Assembly (NCBI GenBank): GCA_016648135.1
Contig: JADDOH010005149.1
Span: 1 to 64,000, forward strand
Origin: Agrypnia vestita
Lineage: Eukaryota; Arthropoda; Insecta; Trichoptera; Phryganeidae
Length of the DNA stretch: 64,000 nt
Reading direction: 5' to 3'
The notes below the pieces were generated by a model. The model was given only the letters and a program-made list of their open reading frames with translations, did no database searches and was not told the origin of the DNA. Of the stretch, positions 1 through 11,900 are shown in pieces. The translations under genes and the position numbers were made by a program. The number at the start of each line of letters is the position of its first letter. Position 1 is the first letter of the stretch.

Positions 1-76
1 TCGGCGGATCCTTGGACAGGCACAGGATGGCGAGCCGGGGTTGCCGTTGCCCGTCGTCGACAAAAAAGAAAAATAA
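1..76 (+). CDS. possible C-terminal end of an upstream gene
   Basis: The frame starting at base 2 is open to a TAA at 74-76 and reads about 24 residues ending in a proline-rich then lysine-rich tail (PLPVVDKKEK). The stretch is GC-rich compared with the AT-rich DNA that follows, as coding exons are elsewhere in this window. A possible polyadenylation signal AATAAA lies at 692-697. The protein is not recognisable from so short a piece. A second frame is open to about 134, so the assignment is tentative. Confidence 0.25.
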   Translation, partial: RRILGQAQDGEPGLPLPVVDKKEK

Positions 77-2585
77 ACTGGCCGCGTTCTTAGAAAAAGA
101 GTTCCCTTCCACTTCGCGTCCTCTCGAGGTCTAGTCTGACTGAGCGTGATTTCTCAAATAGTTCACGAAAATGATTTTGTTTAATGTGATAAGGACGTTA
201 TATTTAAAGTTGTTCATATTGTGACATATTGATGGTGTACACGGGGTACGGAGTGCGGGCAGGCTACAGGAGCTATAATCCTCACGGGTATGTAAAGCAT
301 TGTACATTTAATATTAATCTTTTTTTACAAGTAATTATTCTAACATATTCCAATAGGTTACGGCACCTGTTCACTGCCAAATAGGTAATGTCTTCAATTT
401 TATCTTTAATGTGATAAATGTTTATAAATGTATGCGGTGTTAATAGAATTATGTGATTTTTGCCGACATGATTTCATATTGTAGGAATCCATTACATTGT
501 ATTTTTAGCATTTGGTAATCGGATGATTTATCGCCTTTTATATGACCTGTACTCTGTTTTTGTTTAAGCCAGATTTAATATTGCAATTGATAATTACATT
601 TGCAGATATCACTACTCTCTCTATTTTAACACTTATGCTGCTCGACCAAGAAACGCAATTTTGATGGCAATATGTTTTTTTAATTCTGATAAATAAATTT
701 TTATATTGACACAGAGAGGAGTGTTTTGGTCACAGGTCAGATTGATAGCTGTTTTACAAATGAATGCTCCATGCTAATTGTGAACTATCCTTTGCGTGAC
801 TTTTGAGAGCAAAGTTTCCTCCGTATCGATGCACTCTCAGTCGAATGAATTTGAAGAATCATTGTACGTATTAAAAATCCATTTATCACTTTGAAAAATA
901 AGAGAAATTTCATTTTGAATCTTACACGGCCGGGCAGTCTAGAGTGTTAGTTGTATTAGATAAAGACAACAACTATTTTACTGTAGCTATTTACAAATTA
1001 TATCCATTTAATCAGATCTGATTAAAAAATATATTGATTATCTGTATAATATGTGATAAACCGATTGAGATCTGATTTGTAATAGATTATATTCCTTCAA
1101 AATTTATTACCCGACATTATGCAGTAGTGAAAGTGCATGAGATTATATTGATTCCTCCAAAACTTATTTATACAAGGTCATTACATATATATTATTTTAA
1201 ATATAAACATACGTAATGACATTTAAGGTTTACTGGTGTTCCATTTAGAAAAACATTCCATTCCTCTAGTACTGATGTAATAATATACTCGGGAAAATAT
1301 ATTAGAGGTTATCTTTTCCGCATACATGTAGCTCTCGTCATCAAGGTGCCCATCTTGATTTTCCCATAAAACTGACAACATTTATTACTGAAAACGTACT
1401 CATTTTAATAATTTATTAATTTCTAACTTCAGGTGTGTAGCGAGCAACTTACATTGGTGTCACAGCTAAATATCCAAACTTCTCATTCAATTTTGAGCTT
1501 TAAATGGTTCATTGAACCTGAAGTTCAGACAACTAGCTATGTGACACCCAGATTAATAGTTAAGGGTTATTTAACACAATAAATGACATTTTTTTGACAC
1601 TATGAAAATAAGTTTTATGGGATGGTGATAATTGTTAACGTACTCAAATATTCTTACAAAATGTTATTCATTTGAAAAATGACAGCTTTTTTAGTTAAAT
1701 AAATTTTTGTTATTTTTTTATAATCTTTGAACCACATCATTTTACATTTTAATTTTATGCCTTTATAAGAATTGCTACGAGTTAAATATCACTCAGTAAA
1801 CTGCCTTCTTAACTTTTGATCGCCGAATCGTGACTTCATGGTCCATGAAGTCACAATACATTCCATTGTGAAAATATTCCATTGCGTGGCGCACATTTCG
1901 TTGCATTCTAAAATTTCGATACTGAGCATACATTTTCTAACAAATGAAATTTGGCGTGAAACATGGTACGCGTGTTGTGCGATCACGTTTCGTTTTGATT
2001 CGTCTTTATAAATAATAAAATTTTATTGCATTTATGTAAAAATTTCATTTTTTACAAAATGCATGCTCAACATTGTAATATTTAAGCATTTCATGCTCAA
2101 TACTTACAACATCTATCAATGTGGTCAACGAATATAAAAAAAACACAAAAGCCTATTTTGTCAAATGTTTGCATAAATTATTAACAAAAATTGAAATAAT
2201 TTTTTTGTGTCACAATTTTTTTTAACAATACTCGTTTGTATCATTGGTTACTTTATTATGTGCCTGTCGATGTACATATGATAATAACATCAATTTGTTT
2301 ACTTTTGGTGTAGTCCCCTACCATTATAGATCTGAGAATAGTAATATAGTCACTAAGTTAATGGATACCAATCGTAATACAAAATAATATTGATGTCAAT
2401 GTATTATAAAAAAATAAATGTAAATAATTTTTCAAATTATACAAAGTGATGATATTAAATATATTGATTCAAACAGAATTTATTTACCATTAAATCACAT
2501 TGGATCTCGTAAGATACAAATTGCTACACTATTTTACGAATATCGGTCATTTGTTTTTGATTGACAAATAGGAATCTGTTAATAT
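77..2585. other. AT-rich stretch, possible 3' UTR then intergenic
   Basis: No supported gene was seen. An AATAAA at 692-697 could end the transcript whose coding end lies at 1-76. The remainder is AT-rich, with only short chance ORFs on both strands. Confidence 0.3.
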
Positions 2586-3081
2586 ACAGGTGTAACAAAG
2601 CTGATCCATGATACTTTACAGGTATATTCCTGCTTAAATTATCAGTGCATAATGTTCAAGCAACGATGAACTAATATCAATAGTTGTGGAGATAAATGAC
2701 CTCAAAGTTTGGAATTTTTAAAAATATTTGCGATTTATTTTCTGCAAAGTGTTGGACAGCAACTTATTTTTAATATTAAAAATTCTTTCGCTTCAATATA
2801 ACAAGTCAAATGAAATTATTAAAACCTTGCAAAAATTTGAAAAATATTTTTTATAGGGTTTTTATCATTTTGTTTGACTTGTATTAGAGCAAATTAATTT
2901 TTAATATTCAATATAAGTTACAGAAGATAAGTCAGAAATATTGTAAAAAAACTGCAAACTTTGAAGTTGCTTATCTCCATAACTACCGATACTGGGACAT
3001 TGTTGTTTTAACGTTTTGTACTCATAATTGAGGCAGAAATCTAGCTGTTAAGTATTCTGTACTTTCTCTGTTACACCCTGT
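2586..3081. repeat. MITE-like element, TGTAACA family
   Basis: It opens with ACAGGTGTAACAAAG and closes with CTCTGTTACACCCTGT, which are inverted copies. Inside, the two halves are also loosely inverted: phrases such as the run around ACAAGTCAAATGA recur as TTTGACTTGT. The same consensus recurs at 37170-38000, 47545-47800, 54480-54555 and 59290-59365, so this is an abundant non-autonomous DNA element. Confidence 0.7.
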
Positions 3082-3710
3082 TTAATAATAAATATATATA
3101 TTTATCAAGTCAGACTTTTAATTTGTATTATTTTAATCCTTCAGAAGTGGTATTAAAGAAATAAAAATTGTGTAAACTTGAGATTTGTGCATCTCTAACA
3201 GCACAAAGTAAAGGAACCACTTCTGAATGAAAAGTGCGATGTTGTTTCCAAAGGTTTAGGGAAAGGCGTATTAAGATGAGGTTTTCCTATAATAACCACT
3301 GCTAACCGAATTGGACCCATCTTGCTATACAGTTTCTTTCACCTTTTCAAGCATCTCAATAACTATTTAACGTAATAAATTTGGTAATAGATCAGCGTCA
3401 GAAAATGCCTTAAAAGAATTTTTTTAATTCTAATTTGCCAGAGTTTGTTAAAATGCATGGAATTAAAATGGTTCTTACTTTGATTAATAAAGTTTAATAA
3501 TGTGGTTATGTTAAATTGAATTTGAAAATCAAAATAGGCAACTAGGTTGATTGGAATTTTAAAATTGCGATGAACCTAGTTCGTAGAATTATGTTTTTTT
3601 TTTCTGCATTAGACAATGATCGCTATGTATCCATTTCATAAAAATTGATTTGTTTCTTATTTTATTTAAAAAAATAAGCCTTCACAATTTTGATATATGT
3701 TTAATTTTAT

Positions 3711-3953
3711 TTAACCGTTTAAGTGCTGAGAAGCGCCATCGCGCTTCTTCCGCGTTCTCTCTAAAATTGCGTGAAGCGTGACGGTGCTGCTCACATCACT
3801 GTGTCTTCGCACGCGAGTTAGATGGGTAAAAAATATCAACTTGGCGAGTGTCTGCGTTTATATTTTATCAAATTTATAGTTTGTGTGCAGCTATGATTTT
3901 TCCTATTGTACCAATAGAAATTAAAGAAAATGGCTCAGCACTAAAACGGTTAA
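3711..3953. mobile_element. piggyBac-type MITE with TTAA ends
   Basis: The element is bounded by TTAA at 3711-3714 and 3950-3953. Its terminal inverted repeats CCGTTTAAGTGCTGAG and CTCAGCACTAAAACGG match at 15 of 16 positions. TTAA duplication is the hallmark of piggyBac insertion. At 243 bp it has no coding capacity. Its GC-rich 5' half stands out from the flanks. Confidence 0.8.
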
Positions 3954-5182
3954 ACAATAAAATGTATTTTTTTATAAGTAATTGAGTTATTAACTAATTT
4001 TTTGTAAAACATATTTAGATTTAAAAAAACTTAGAAACACACAAAAAATCTATGTATGGAAAAAATATTGTCATCACTGTGACATGTACTAGGAACTTTT
4101 ACAATTGAGCTAAATTGACAGTACAGAAAGTCGTCAAATCATGTACATATGAAACATTGTAATTAAAAAGTTGTTTGCTTCTTACGGGAAAAATAGATGT
4201 CCCATTTAGAAAGTTATGTAGATGAAATTTGCCAAGTTTCTGCACGGTTATTTTAGCTTAATTGTTAAAGCTGACTTCTGGCAATAAAAGTTCCGGGATC
4301 GAGTTTGAGTATACTTTTTCAATAGATAGATTTTTTTACGATTTAAAATGTTGTAATTAGTGGAAGTTTTATTTGGAAACACATCTGATACATCAATTTG
4401 TATATTTTTATTTTGTTTGGTTAAATATTTATTTTTTATTACAATTTATTTTAAAACTGCACAAAAAATATGGGGAAAAAAAATAAAGTAATTTTTTTAA
4501 ACCTATTTATTTGACTATATACGGTGACTTTTTGTTTTTTGTATTTATTTGTTTGTTTTCAAAATGGTCTCTATTTTGTATTAAATAATATTACTTATGT
4601 ATTCCGCTTACCTGCTCAAACGTATTATTTTATATAATCTTATTTTATGTAAGATTACTATCATTTTATTAACAAATAATATCTACTTTCTAAGTATTAA
4701 TGTGTGTAATATTAATATAAATGATCTCTTAACAGAATCAAATAAAATATTTCTTTATTTTTATTTGTTTTCATTTATCACATAAACTTTGGTCCCAATA
4801 AGAACCGCTAAACACCTTAGATTTTAGTGCTTTTCACTAATCAAACAACCTGTTTTCGTAAAAAACTGTTTATCTTAACTGTTACCAAGTCGATATAACT
4901 GGTCCCTATTTGCAAATAAATTTAATTTATTTCTTAATAGGTTTATTGTTAAGTGAAATTTTTATAGCCACGGTACAGCAATTTCAATTGACCTTCAAGG
5001 CCATCGTCATACGGACAGATTGAAATTAAAGCAAACAAAATCAGTACAGTGGAAGTACATAATTCTAATAACAGCACATATTGTACTACAAAAAATTAGT
5101 AAAACTGTTCATTTTACCCCTAATAATTCGAGCTTCAATAGAATTCAAAATTTTCAAAATACGCGAGACCCGAAATGTCAAT
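3954..5182. other. AT-rich intergenic DNA
   Basis: No gene or clear repeat boundary was seen. The longest ORFs are about 60 codons, leucine/isoleucine-rich and made of AT-rich codons, as expected by chance. Confidence 0.4.
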
Positions 5183-5750
5183 TACTTCCTTTCTTTTAAC
5201 TCGTGGCATCTGCTTGCTTGTTTTCTTGACGAAAAAACTTTGTATCGATTTTTAACCCTTTTCCCATGATCCAATCGAGCTGAAACTTTGCAAGCAGACT
5301 CGTGGTGACTATCAAGAAAATCTATCAAATTTTTGTTAAAAAAAAATAAATTATAGTATAATTTTGGATTTTCAGAAAATTTAATTGATTTTTTAAAATT
5401 GGAAACCATGCAAATGTTTGATTACTACCAACAGCGGCCTGACAACGTCACGGAATATTTAAAATTTGAATTACTCCGTCGGTGTATGTAATAGGTACTT
5501 CACTACGAATTTCAAAAATTTATGACAATAGGTTCACAGATGACAGCAAAATTCACAAATATATCAAAATCTTCATTAAATTTACTGACAAATGTTTTTA
5601 GAATTTAATTTTCAAAGCATGAAGTGTCATATCAAGGCTCAAAAAATCTGACATTTTAGAAATATATTAAATTCCTGTAAGTTTAGTGTTATGTTACATG
5701 TTTTAATTCGTCTTTAATTGTTGTTATATTATATATAAAGAAAGGGAGTA
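5183..5750. repeat. dispersed element, ACTCCCTTTC family, copy 1
   Basis: The ends TACTTCCTTTCTTT and AAAGAAAGGGAGTA are inverted repeats. The subterminal part carries a characteristic phrase (ATCCAATCGAGCTGAAACTT) found in five other places: 34201-34437, 34442-34690, 45040-45097 (end only), 48342-48760 and 49310-49933. No protein-coding content is recognisable, so it is probably a non-autonomous DNA transposon. Confidence 0.7.
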
Positions 5751-6789
5751 TAATAAAAACTTGGTTTTTATGGGTTAGTTTTTTTATAATTGATTTACCC
5801 CATTTATTCTCTTAACTGTGGCAATTCAAAGTTTTAGATTATTTTTAAACCCTTTTGCTATAAATTGATACATTTTTTTATAAAAAAGTAAAAATGAGTG
5901 CAGTGTGGAGTGTCCTTTATGTATTTCGCAGTACCTTGTAGAATTCCCTTTATCTATACATATTATCCCTAACATTAGGGAATCCTGTGTATGCTCTTTC
6001 TTCAGTTGGCTCTCTTGATATGCACTCACGATACATTTACCTCTTTTCCTAATTTGCACTAATTACTCATACTTGGACAGGTTTAAAATTGTTTTTCCCT
6101 TTTTTCAATTCCTTTTTAGTTCTACTTTGTTCTAATAAATGTGTTGTTAAAATGTCTCAATTTCTTTGGAAGGAGTTTGTTACTTACTGACTTATCTTAT
6201 TATTTCACATATTTGTGGAAAATTAATTATATTTATAATAACTATGCTCATGTTGATGTGGGTAGGAAAAGAGCAGAATCAAATGTTAAAATCTAGTGAA
6301 ATTTTTCGATTACGGCCATCCAAACATGACGAAGAGGAAAAAATGATTTGATGTTATTTCGCAAGTGAGAACAGCATATAAATGCCATTATGGTGCAATA
6401 TTTGCATAAGCATAATAAATATTATGTTTTTAAATAATTTCTTTAAATATGCAAAAATATGTTTTTCACAAGATTGACATCTTTTTTCATAAACTTTAAA
6501 TGAACATGACTTACAAAATATTTTTTGGAACCTGGAATTTTATATTACCCAGTAATATTATATATTCCGCATAACTTAAAATTTTTTTTAGGTCCCTTAA
6601 ATCTTCAATTAACAAAGTTTTACTGATAGAATATGGTAAATCACAGAGCATAAAAATTGAACAGAAATGTGCTAAACCCCTTCTTCAGGAGAGGGAATTG
6701 GGTCACAACTTAAGCACGTCCCCCTTCTCATATGTTTAAGACACCTTAATAATGCAGTTAAAATATTTATTTATGCATAATTAGATCTC

Positions 6790-6990
6790 CTAGTTTACAA
6801 AATGTATTTTTACAATAGACATTGTTTTTTTTTTTTTTTCATTTTTAAAAATTTCATTCCAAACCAAGTCTCTTTAAGTAAAAACGTCTTTTTGTAATAA
6901 AGCGCGACTTATTTATTAATACGTTACACTTTTTTAACATTTACTTTAACCTTTTAATAATTGTTTAAAAATTTACAAGTACGTAGTAAT
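6790..6990 (+). repeat. dispersed repeat shared with the right edge of the window
   Basis: The phrases TAAAAACGTCTTTTTGTAA and AAATTTACAAG occur here and again, diverged but in the same order, at 63745-63935. The class is unknown; it is AT-rich and non-coding. Confidence 0.5.
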
Positions 6991-7396
6991 TTTTTTAAAC
7001 AAGTCAAATGTATTGGAAACGGCCGCAGAACCAGACAGTGTACCAATAAATTTACATTAGTTCATGTTTATAGATTTTGGTGGTCTGTGGGGACCAATGA
7101 ACTTGTTTAGATAAAAAAATATATTTTGTATTAATTTGATACAAGTTCTTAATTAAATACATCGATTTTTAATGAAATGAAAAAATTTGTTGCATTTAAA
7201 AGATAAAAGCTGACAACTTTCTATAGGACCATCATAGCTTAATTGTTAATGTTTTCTTCAGGTCCTTGGCTAGAAGCAATAGCCGGTGCTTCGTTATTGT
7301 TGGAGGTAAATTTGCAATTTGTCTTTTCATGTAAGATTTATAATGCCCTCATGAGGTGAAACGCATCATTCTTAAAATAATTTAAATAACAGTGTG

Positions 7397-8160
7397 AAGC
7401 CATGTATTCACTAGGGGACAAATTGTCCCTCAACAGCACGCGCGGCATAGAGTCTACGTGACGTTGCAACGTCGTGCACTGTCCCGCGACCTCGCGCACA
7501 ACATAGCGCGGCATTTCTATGTGCCGTGGCAACGTTGCCATGCGCACGGTACCCGAGCGTACTCACTGCAACATTCCGCGGAGCGTCAGTACCACGTGGT
7601 ATGTTTACAAGTGAATACGCATGCGCTGTATCTGTCAAGATGACAATGCGGGGAAACGAAATCGTTCTCGAACTCATCGAGCTATATCGATCGAAGATCG
7701 CATAGGATGTCCGTCCTTCTTTCTCTTTGCAGTAAATAATTTCGCATTCTCCTCTTTTTTCTCCTCTTACTTTTCGATAAACTCATTAACATAAACAGAT
7801 ACGCGGCTATCATCATAACCTCATAAGGCGATATATTTCCGCGACGTCTGGAAAACAATAATTATTTGCAAAAAGGACCTTGTTTTTAATAATATTCAAT
7901 TTACTACAGTAAAACCTCGTTAATTTGAAATTGCGACCCAAAAAAACATTTCGAATTGCGCGGAACCCCGTTTTCGCCAAATGAGATACCGCAGCTGTCA
8001 ACATAAGCTCATCGGGTGACATTTCCGCGACAAGATATGCGAGTCCCGGTGTGTACACGTCAAATGGCCGCGTCATTGTCCCCGAAACATGAGCGTAGAT
8101 GTTGATGCGACATGCCGAGCGGAATGTTTCGCGATTTGTCCCCTAGTGAATACATGGCTT
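7397..8160. mobile_element. TIR element 'AAGCCATGTATTC', long copy
   Basis: It begins AAGCCATGTATTCACTAGGG and ends in the inverted copy CCCTAGTGAATACATGGCTT. The interior is GC-rich, with many GCGC and ACGT words that make several overlapping chance ORFs. A shorter copy in the opposite orientation lies at 62645-63262. This copy is about 146 bp longer, and around 7908 it carries a pogo-like terminal sequence (CAGTAAAACCTCGTTAATT), suggesting a second element inserted within it. No target-site duplication is obvious. Confidence 0.75.
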
Positions 8161-8331
8161 GACATACCATTCCCACGACACATGAGACATCCGGAGACTG
8201 TTTATATTTCCTGCCGCACTAGCAGTAATTATTATTATCAGCTTGAAATAAATCCGAATGGCTCGTGTCTTGGATAAATGTCAACTTAATGTTTTCTGAC
8301 GGATGTTTGCTGGTAGAAAGATTTGTAAATA

Positions 8332-8553
8332 TCGAGGGTAGAAAGCCAAAAGGGTGTTAGTGATTATTTTGAACTTTACGGGAGAGCAGAAGAATGTTTT
8401 GCAAATCTGATTTTGTCAATTAAGCGATTTCCATTTAAAAAAAGTTTAGTAATAAAAGAAAAATTGATAAAATCAAATAGGCAGAACTTTCTTTCACCCT
8501 ATTTCAAAGTTAAAAATAATCATTAACACCCTTTTGGCTTTCCACCCTCAAAT
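8332..8553. repeat. foldback element of about 220 bp
   Basis: GAGGGTAGAAAGCCAAAAGG at the left end is matched by the inverted CCTTTTGGCTTTCCACCCTC at the right. The arms continue inward through TTAGTGATTATTTTGAACTT with mismatches. It is non-coding and lies just downstream of the 3' end of the TMEM135-like gene. Confidence 0.65.
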
Positions 8554-8692
8554 GATTACAGCTGTTGATGTTTATTTCATTAATTTCTTGAAATGCCTCG
8601 GTCCCACATATTTTTAAAAAATTCCCATCAAATTCAATTCCAACGTGGGTGGTTTTTCAGAATAAGTTGTGTCCTGATGATATTTTCAAAGT

Positions 8693-8698
8693 TTTATT
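8693..8698 (-). terminator. polyadenylation signal of the TMEM135-like gene
   Basis: TTTATT on the plus strand reads AATAAA on the minus strand. It lies about 155 bases past the TGA stop of the terminal exon, the right distance and orientation for cleavage and polyadenylation. Confidence 0.45.
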
Positions 8699-8851
8699 GA
8701 AAATGGTACAAAATATATAAATACTACGCTTAAATAAATAAAATAAAATATGAATACTGAATCAATAAAAAAAGTATTCTTTATGTAACAAAACAATATT
8801 CCCATACACTTCATACGAGATAACAAAATTGTGCAATTATTATAAACCAAA

Positions 8852-8903
8852 TCAGCAATGCTTCAGCAGCATCTTCAAGAAACTATCGTAGATCAGGTTC
8901 ACT
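8852..8903 (-). CDS. TMEM135-like terminal exon
   Basis: It follows a long T-tract and TTTCAG. The first base completes AAA (Lys), then 16 codons end in HC and TGA. The tail is shorter than in vertebrate homologues. Confidence 0.8.
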
Positions 8904-11900
8904 CTGAAATAAAAAAAAAACACATTTGAGAAATTTTGAATGTGAGTTTTATAATCAATTAACACTGCAAGTACAGTGGAAATCGTAGGGATCAAAAAAC
9001 ATGATTTCTATTTTAACCTCTCCTCTCCAATGTTGTAAACTATGTTAACATTGCTTCTAATTATGTGAATATCTCTATAAATATACTAAATACAGAATTA
9101 ATATGGAGTGGTGTGGGGAAAAAATATCAAAATCCGAAAGGTATCGTATTTGGGTCATGTGCTCAGAGGAGAAAAATATGAATTGCTCCACCTGATTCTT
9201 ATGGGCAAGATAGAGGGTCGTAGAGGTGTTGGAAGGAGACAAATTTCCTGGCTCCGCAATATACGCGACTGGACGGGCATAAGAAGTGTTGGAGAGCTGT
9301 TTCGTGCTGCCCAGGATAGGGATGCTTTCTCTCGGGTGATAGTCAACATTGGGGGGACCTGACATGACACCAAAAGAAGAAGAAGGTGTGGGGAGCGCAG
9401 TGCGTGGTGCACAGAGTGCGGTGTATAATACGCAGGAAACTGTTTATCTGATTTAAAAGTTGCAAAAATCTCGAGTTTAGTTTAGAGCATCGAAACACGT
9501 GTTTTTATTGTAGCATTGTATGGAAAAATTTCAAAGAAATGACAGATGCCAGCCTGGTCACAGATAGTCAAGTCGTAAAGTCATAAGCAATTTGATGACA
9601 ACGCCGCTGAAAATTTATCCAGATAACATTCAAAACGGTGTAATGTGCGGCAAGCGGCATCCTTGTTATCGGATGCCAACCTGATCATTAAAATGTTTAG
9701 TTGTAAACATAAAACAATTTGGTAAAAATGTCCTGGCCTTTCACTGGCCAAAGATGTGTTGGCGGTCCTCGAGTTCGAGTGGGCAATAGACGGTTGAAAA
9801 GGCTGAATTAACCATCCTCGGGGGAGACCTTCATCTAGCAGTGGAGAGACACAGGCTGATGGTGATGATTCCTTTTAAACAGTCACACATATGGCTTTAT
9901 ATATTTTTTATGCCATCTCATCATGATAGGGTCCTAGAAGACGTTTTATAAAACGAGAGCTGAAATTGTACTTACTTTCCACTGGTAACTGTGCTTAAGA
10001 GGTTGACGATGTATCGAGGGCTTAGTTCGGGATGCATGACTCTCGCGTGGAACAGCAGACCCTGGCACAGAGCGTAAAGCAGTTCAGGCAATGGCCACTT
10101 CTCCGGTAGTATTTTGTACTCGTACATCCGACTGCAGAGAATCTGGTGGCAGAAGACATTAAATGATACATTTGTTTCCTTTCAGACACATAGAGTTGAA
10201 ACTTCTTTATTATGCGTGTCGTGGCAGATTGAAATAACGTTTTTCTAAATATTGTCACAGGGTTGCAGCGGTGGGAGATAAACGAACATAATCAAGAGGA
10301 CGGGACGTCATGGTCATGGTGTTTAAACAAAGTCAGGGCAATATTAAATACACAATTTGTAAAGGAAAGAAAGCAGCAGCCCGTAATCTGACCAGGAAAG
10401 TCGCGAGGAATTGAATACTTAAAAAGGGATGGGTGACACAATTATTACTTGATATTTACTCCTTAATCTTAGAATTACTATTAATTTAAGGATATCCTGA
10501 ATCAATCATCTGAGTAAAAAATTACGAAATATACATATTTTCCGTTTGCACAAAAACTGAACACAATTTATGACCAATTTTAGTAACTAAAAATAACTGA
10601 CGCCTAACGTACTTTCAAACTAAGTCGACACACTTGTGCCATGAGAATAGAAAAAAATGAATGAATGAATTAATTTAACTAAACATCACTACCACGTCCA
10701 CTAGTTTTGATAGCCATGAACCTATAGACATATTTTATCTAGATTTTGAAAAGGCTTTTGACAGAGTCCCACTTAATAGATTAATCGCTAAGTTAGAACA
10801 TCTAGGAATCCGTGGTTCACTACTTCAATGGATTAAGAGCTTTTTGACTGAGCGCTCCTTTGCTGTCTGAGTGGGTGACTCTCTATCTGCACCGCAAGTA
10901 GTTTTAAGTGGAATTCCACAGGGGAGTGTGCTGGGACCAATTCTCTTTATTTTGTACATTTTGGATCTTCGTGCTGCTGTGTAGTCCACTGTGAGTTTCT
11001 TTGCTGATGACACAAAATATTTCGGTAACCCCCTTACTGACCATGAGGTGTTACAGAGAGACTTAAATCAATTATCGGAGTGGACAAAGGAGTGGCTCAT
11101 ATGTCTTAATGTTGACAAATGTTGTGTTCTCCATGTCGTGTGTTGTGTGGCAAGAATAACCCAAATATTGAGTATACCTTAAACGAAAGCCTGATTAAGT
11201 CAGTGGTCTCGCAGAAGGATCTGGGTGTTACTATTACCAAGGACTTTAAATGGTGTGAGCACATAGCGAGTGTGGTTAAGAAGGCTAACTCTATTTTATA
11301 TTTAGTGAGAAGATCATTCCAACATCTGACAGTACCACTATTCACAACTATTTATAAGACATGTGTGAGGCCTCTCCTCGAATATGCTTCTCAGATCTGG
11401 AATCATATTTTGCTAAAGATATAGTTTTACTGGAAAATGTTCAGAGACGAGCCACAAAATTGCCCTTGGGTCTTAAAAACCTGGAATATGCGGAAAGGCT
11501 GAGAGTATTGAAACTGCCCACTCTTCAGGAGCGACGAGCAAGAGATGACCTCATCGAGACATTCAAGATTCTATCAGGCTACTACAATATTCCTAATATG
11601 ACAGATATGTTTGCATTTAACACTAATGTGGGCCTTCGAGGACATCACCTGAAGTTGAACAAGTCTCGGTTCTCATGTAACCCAAGAAAGCATGCATTAA
11701 GCAATCATTAGAGTGGTCAATTTGTGAAACAGTTTGCCCGAGGATGTTGTGTCTGCAGCCAGTGTCAATTAGTTTAAGAATAGGCTGGATATTCAAATGA
11801 GAGACAGTGATATGGGCCTATCAGCTTAAGCTGCCTGCCCATTATCAATAATAATAATAATAATAATAATAATAATCACTCCTGGGAATCAATGTAGAGA

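Noticed and set aside
7338..7677. Overlapping GC-rich ORFs on both strands
   Set aside because: They lie in the TIR element 7397-8160 and overlap in several frames; the equivalent ORF in the 62645 copy is not preserved as coding.
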